Assembly (NCBI GenBank): GCA_963745945.1
Contig: CAVUZG010000004.1
Location: 1,798,001 to 1,862,000, forward strand
Reading direction: 5' to 3'
Length of the DNA: 64,000 nt
From: DATFVA01 sp963745945
GTDB taxonomy: Bacteria; Bacteroidota; Ignavibacteria; Ignavibacteriales; Ignavibacteriaceae
The notes beneath the pieces were generated by a model. That model ran no database searches, had not been told where the DNA came from, and was given only the letters and a program-made list of their open reading frames with translations. The translations under genes and the position numbers were made by a program. Within the stretch, counting starts at the first letter, position 1. Each line of letters starts with the position of its first letter. Shown one piece after another: positions 60,956 to 64,000 of this stretch.

Positions 60956-62932
60956 TTATTTTACCAGCACCATCTTTTTTGATGATACAAACGTTCTGCT
61001 GATTCCTTTTGCTTCTATTCTATATACATAAACTCCCGATGGTAAGTTTGCAGCATTAAAACTAACCGACTGATAACCTGCATCAAAAGTATTTTTTACA
61101 ACTGTACTAACAAGTTCACCGATAACATTGTAAACATTAATGGTTACATCTGATCTTTCAGAAAGAGTAAAATTTATTTTTGTGGTTGGGTTAAAGGGAT
61201 TAGGATAATTCTGTGAAAGATTGAATTCCACAGGAGTTTTAATTTCAACTTCTATTTCGTTACTGTAATCAGCAACTCCGCCAAAATCAATTTGTTTAAG
61301 TCTGTAAAAATATTTTCCGGGTACTAGCGATTTATCAACAAAACTATAACTCTGTTTTTCAGTAGTGTTTCCGCTACCTCTTACAAAAGCTATCTTTTTA
61401 TATTCGTTCCTGGTTCCTGCAGTATTATTAAATTTAGCTCTTTCAATTTCAAATCCTTTATTATTCAATTCTGTAGCAGTTGCCCATTGAATATTAACAT
61501 TGTTTTCATTTGTATTTGCAGTAAAAGATGAAAGCTCAACAGGAGTTGAAGAATATTGAGAAACTTCGGTTACAGCATTAAATACATTCAGCCTTCCTCC
61601 AGTTACTGTTATACCTTCCAGGGCGGGAATTACATCAACGCCGGCAAACAAGTAATCTCTGAATATAATTGCACCAGAAGCCGGATCGGTTTTATAAAGT
61701 TCCATCAAACCTGAATCTGCTGCAGCATACATTAATGCTATAGCTCCAGTAACTTCTGGAGTAGCCATAGAAGTTCCTGTAAGATTTGAATATGAATTAC
61801 CCGGTGTGGTTGATAAAATAGTGGTTCCCGGTGCACCGAGATCAATCGTCTCAAGTCCGTAGGCTGCACCGCTGTTTTTCAAATCATTTCTTGTTGTGTT
61901 TGTTACGGAAATCATAAAAGGGCTTGGGCATGCTGTAGGAACATCTCCCTGAACATCAATATTAATATTTAGATTGGCTGTTGCGGCACAACTTAAAATT
62001 CCCTGAACTCCCATAGAATCATACATTGCACACCAAATTGGATAATTTTCAGGTTGTCCGTAATCAACTCCGAATGATGAATTAGTTGCAACAATAAAAG
62101 CTCCTTCAGCTCCGTTGGTTTCATTATACAGTGCTCTCATTTCCAGCACATATCCATATCCGGCAACTACTATAGCTTCCGTTCCCGATGATGCTGCAAC
62201 CGGCATTACCTGGGTAATCCAGTTTACTCCCGATACGCCCAAATTATTATTTCCATGTGCAGCAGCTATTCCTGAAACATGAGTGCCATGAAAATCGGAA
62301 GGAATATTTCCATTATTATTATAAGCATTCCATCCCCTGTAATCATCAATATATCCGTTATTATCATCATCTATTCCATTGTTCGGAATCTCTGCATAAT
62401 TGCGCCAGTAAATCAAATCTTCATGATTCAGATCGCATCCGCCATCAACAATAGCAACTACAATTGTATCTCCAAGTTTTGTTAACCCGCCGGTTGTTAT
62501 ACCCCAGGCTTCGGGTGCATCAATGTCAGCATCGGGAGTTCCCCCGGACTGTCCCGTATTGTTCAATGCCCATTGCTGATCAAACATAGGATCATCAGGA
62601 AAGTTTGATAATACTGAACTGTTGTTCCTGCTTTGCACAAAATGATTGAACTGAACAATGTTCACTTCTTTGTTTTGCCTTATCTGGAATAATACATCCT
62701 CTGAAGAAACTTTGGCAGGATTATATTGAAACAACCAGATATTCATTCTTCTAGAAAGAAGCCTGACGTCTTTCATATCAATAGATTGAAAAGAAGTCTT
62801 AAATTTGTTAAGTGATGCGTCACTTTTTAACTGTATAATTAATTCACCATTTACATAGTTACTCTCCTGAGCCATACCTGAAATGGGAATAAAAATAATC
62901 AGGAAGAGTACAACTGTAATTTTTTTTATCAT
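60956..62932 (-). CDS. Secreted subtilisin-like serine protease (S8) with type IX secretion sorting domain
   Basis: The 658-residue protein has a signal peptide (TVVLFLIIFIPISGMAQ), an inhibitor-like propeptide (25-100) and an S8 domain (about 120-450). Catalytic residues are Asp in VAIVDGGCDLNH, His in HGTHVSGIAAAHGN and Ser in GTSMATPEVTGAIALM. An Fn3-like segment follows (PVELSSFTANTNENNVNIQW), then a C-terminal T9SS domain (NYPNPFNPTTKINF ... VYRIEAKGISRTF). It is exported across the outer membrane by T9SS and digests extracellular protein. The first active-site motif is DGG instead of the common DTG or DSG. It has its own terminator. Confidence 0.93.
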   Translation of the reverse strand: MIKKITVVLFLIIFIPISGMAQESNYVNGELIIQLKSDASLNKFKTSFQSIDMKDVRLLSRRMNIWLFQYNPAKVSSEDVLFQIRQNKEVNIVQFNHFVQSRNNSSVLSNFPDDPMFDQQWALNNTGQSGGTPDADIDAPEAWGITTGGLTKLGDTIVVAIVDGGCDLNHEDLIYWRNYAEIPNNGIDDDNNGYIDDYRGWNAYNNNGNIPSDFHGTHVSGIAAAHGNNNLGVSGVNWITQVMPVAASSGTEAIVVAGYGYVLEMRALYNETNGAEGAFIVATNSSFGVDYGQPENYPIWCAMYDSMGVQGILSCAATANLNINIDVQGDVPTACPSPFMISVTNTTRNDLKNSGAAYGLETIDLGAPGTTILSTTPGNSYSNLTGTSMATPEVTGAIALMYAAADSGLMELYKTDPASGAIIFRDYLFAGVDVIPALEGITVTGGRLNVFNAVTEVSQYSSTPVELSSFTANTNENNVNIQWATATELNNKGFEIERAKFNNTAGTRNEYKKIAFVRGSGNTTEKQSYSFVDKSLVPGKYFYRLKQIDFGGVADYSNEIEVEIKTPVEFNLSQNYPNPFNPTTKINFTLSERSDVTINVYNVIGELVSTVVKNTFDAGYQSVSFNAANLPSGVYVYRIEAKGISRTFVSSKKMVLVK

Positions 62933-63093
62933 TAGTAAGACCTTAATTATTTATGGCGGGATTTTTTTATTTGTTATTTGAAATTAAGGATTTCTAATTA
63001 AATAAATCAGAAAAAATGTAAACTACCCTTGTTTTTATTTTACTGGTATCGACTACCCGAAAAGAATTTTATTCAGCTTAAAACACTTAAAAA

Positions 63094-63558
63094 CTAATTT
63101 CTCAGATTTTTTCCTTTACCCATTCCTATATGTTTGGGTAATGTTTCATCTTCAAATTCATTCAGGGTTATTTGCCCGTTTCCTTTCCCGGTGATGGATT
63201 CATGAATATCGGGTTTGATTGAATATGTGGCTTTAAGCGCCGTAATAGCTGCCCTGAGTCCGGTAATTTCTTTTTCAATAACTGAAAGAGGTTTTTCCAT
63301 TTTACCGTTTGCGTATAGCTTAACGGATTCCAAAATATCTTCAGCTTTTCCTTTCAAGAGTTCTGCAGAAGATTTTGAACGATTAATCATTTTATCCATT
63401 CTCGATTTTACTTCCTGCAAATATCCTTCGGCTTGAGCTTTTATATTGCCCCTGATTTCTTCCCCGCTTTTAGGAGCAAATAGCAAGGAGGCTGATGCTC
63501 CTAGAATTCCGCCAACTAAAAAGGCTGCAACACTAATTTTTTTTCCCTGGTCTGCCAA
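63094..63558 (-). CDS. YtxH domain-containing protein
   Basis: The 154-residue protein has one N-terminal membrane segment with the YtxH motif (VAAFLVGGILGASASLLFAPKSGEEIRG), followed by a long alpha-helical part with heptad-like charge patterns (LQEVKSRMDKMINRSKSSAELLKGKAEDIL). Such proteins are linked to general stress in Bacillus but lack a defined activity. Divergent from mscL, separated by 236 bp. No partner gene is evident. Confidence 0.82.
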   Translation of the reverse strand: MADQGKKISVAAFLVGGILGASASLLFAPKSGEEIRGNIKAQAEGYLQEVKSRMDKMINRSKSSAELLKGKAEDILESVKLYANGKMEKPLSVIEKEITGLRAAITALKATYSIKPDIHESITGKGNGQITLNEFEDETLPKHIGMGKGKNLRN

Positions 63559-63794
63559 TTTATCCTCCGATTTATTGATTCAATATTCCTGATTAATTTA
63601 AAATATTTAAATTTTATACTTTATGTCTGAAGATTGCTTAAAAAATTAAACTAATATAATTTAGAATAAATTATTCATTTAAGTCAAAACAATTCCGCAT
63701 TATTAAATCTAAGATTATAATTATATATTAGTTGTGAGGAACTGACCTTACTCAACTCTAGTCATAACCATCAATTAATAATAGTGAGGGAAAT

Positions 63795-64000
63795 ATGTGG
63801 AAAGAATTTAAAGAGTTTGCCATGAAAGGCAACGTCATTGATATGGCGGTAGGTATTATAATTGGCGCAGCATTCGGAACAATTGTAAAGTCACTTGTGG
63901 CTGATGTAATAATGCCGCCAATTGGTTTACTTTTGGGTAATGTAGATTTTTCAAATCTCTTTTTGGTTTTAAAAGAAGGCGCTGCTGTTACAGGGCCATA
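63795..64000 (+). CDS. mscL: Large-conductance mechanosensitive channel MscL (3' end cut by window edge)
   Basis: The plus-strand frame starts with an ATG at 63795 preceded by a GTGAGGG ribosome-binding site and runs off the window. It begins MWKEFKEFAMKGNVIDMAVG and continues through IIIGAAFGTIVKSLVADVIMPPIG, the first helix and pore region of MscL. The rest of the channel (about 60 more residues) lies outside. MscL opens at extreme membrane tension. It complements the MscS-type channel at 57.8 kb. Confidence 0.92.
   Translation, partial: MWKEFKEFAMKGNVIDMAVGIIIGAAFGTIVKSLVADVIMPPIGLLLGNVDFSNLFLVLKEGAAVTGP

Noticed and set aside
1..64000. CRISPR arrays, IS elements, rRNA or tRNA genes
   Set aside because: I read all gaps and found no regularly spaced repeats, transposase genes, or clover-leaf sequences; most gaps are below 100 bp.

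Overview
The window looks like a chromosomal segment of a low-GC, Gram-negative bacterium of the Bacteroidota/Chlorobi side of the tree, most likely Ignavibacteria. The evidence is a secreted subtilase ending in a type IX secretion sorting domain (PNPFNP motif), several signal peptides ending in AQ or SQ, an outer-membrane toolkit (LolA, TolC, MsbA, porins) and AT-rich spacers. This placement is inferred from protein style and gene content, since there is no rRNA here. Nearly every gene lies on the minus strand; the exceptions are a 73-residue zinc-ribbon protein and the start of mscL at the right edge.

Layout, left to right (transcription runs right to left). (1) 1-20.5 kb is one tightly packed array with many 4-nt overlaps: sugar-nucleotide/LbH protein, RsmB, a RodZ-like protein, a frame-broken ligA, a DUF6913-like protein, a STAS protein, two sodium:solute symporters, a HAD phosphatase, a PgpH-type HD phosphodiesterase, XerD, a site-2 protease, a lipoprotein, MsbA, an O-antigen-ligase-like protein with an inserted propeller domain, and GlmU. 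(2) 20.6-26.1 kb is an RND efflux operon (MFP, RND, TolC). (3) 26.2-34.4 kb holds rpmE2, an ECF sigma factor with a probable anti-sigma, an NSS transporter with a 40-residue small subunit that overlaps holA, a cyclophilin, uppP, a beta-barrel protein, a UPF0104 flippase-like protein and lolA. (4) 34.4-41.5 kb is an accessory island, described below. (5) 41.5-57.3 kb is the classic information-processing run rimP-nusA-infB-rbfA-truB-ribF-rpsO-pnp, followed by rng, a transaldolase, gcvT, comB and ftsK. (6) 57.5-64 kb has small envelope and stress genes, a carbonic anhydrase, a TMEM175-like channel, the subtilase, a YtxH protein and mscL.

The most interesting part is the island at 34.9-41.1 kb. 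It sits between ftsK and lolA, which are neighbours in many bacteria including E. coli, and is flanked by the only two non-coding gaps longer than 400 bp. It encodes a TetR repressor, FmdE-like protein, TSUP anion transporter, phosphate-selective-type porin, a second FmdE-like protein, an octaheme cytochrome c and a universal stress protein. Two near-identical 30-bp operators (core TTACTTA-N6-TAAGTAA) overlap the -10 boxes of the tetR promoter and of the fmdE-TSUP-porin-fmdE promoter. This predicts an inducible respiratory or detoxification module whose substrate is unknown; sulfur oxyanions are the best guess.

Two genes are broken: ligA by three frameshifts and the octaheme cytochrome by one. 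All four look like single-base insertions in otherwise intact genes, so sequencing or assembly error must be excluded before real inactivation is claimed.
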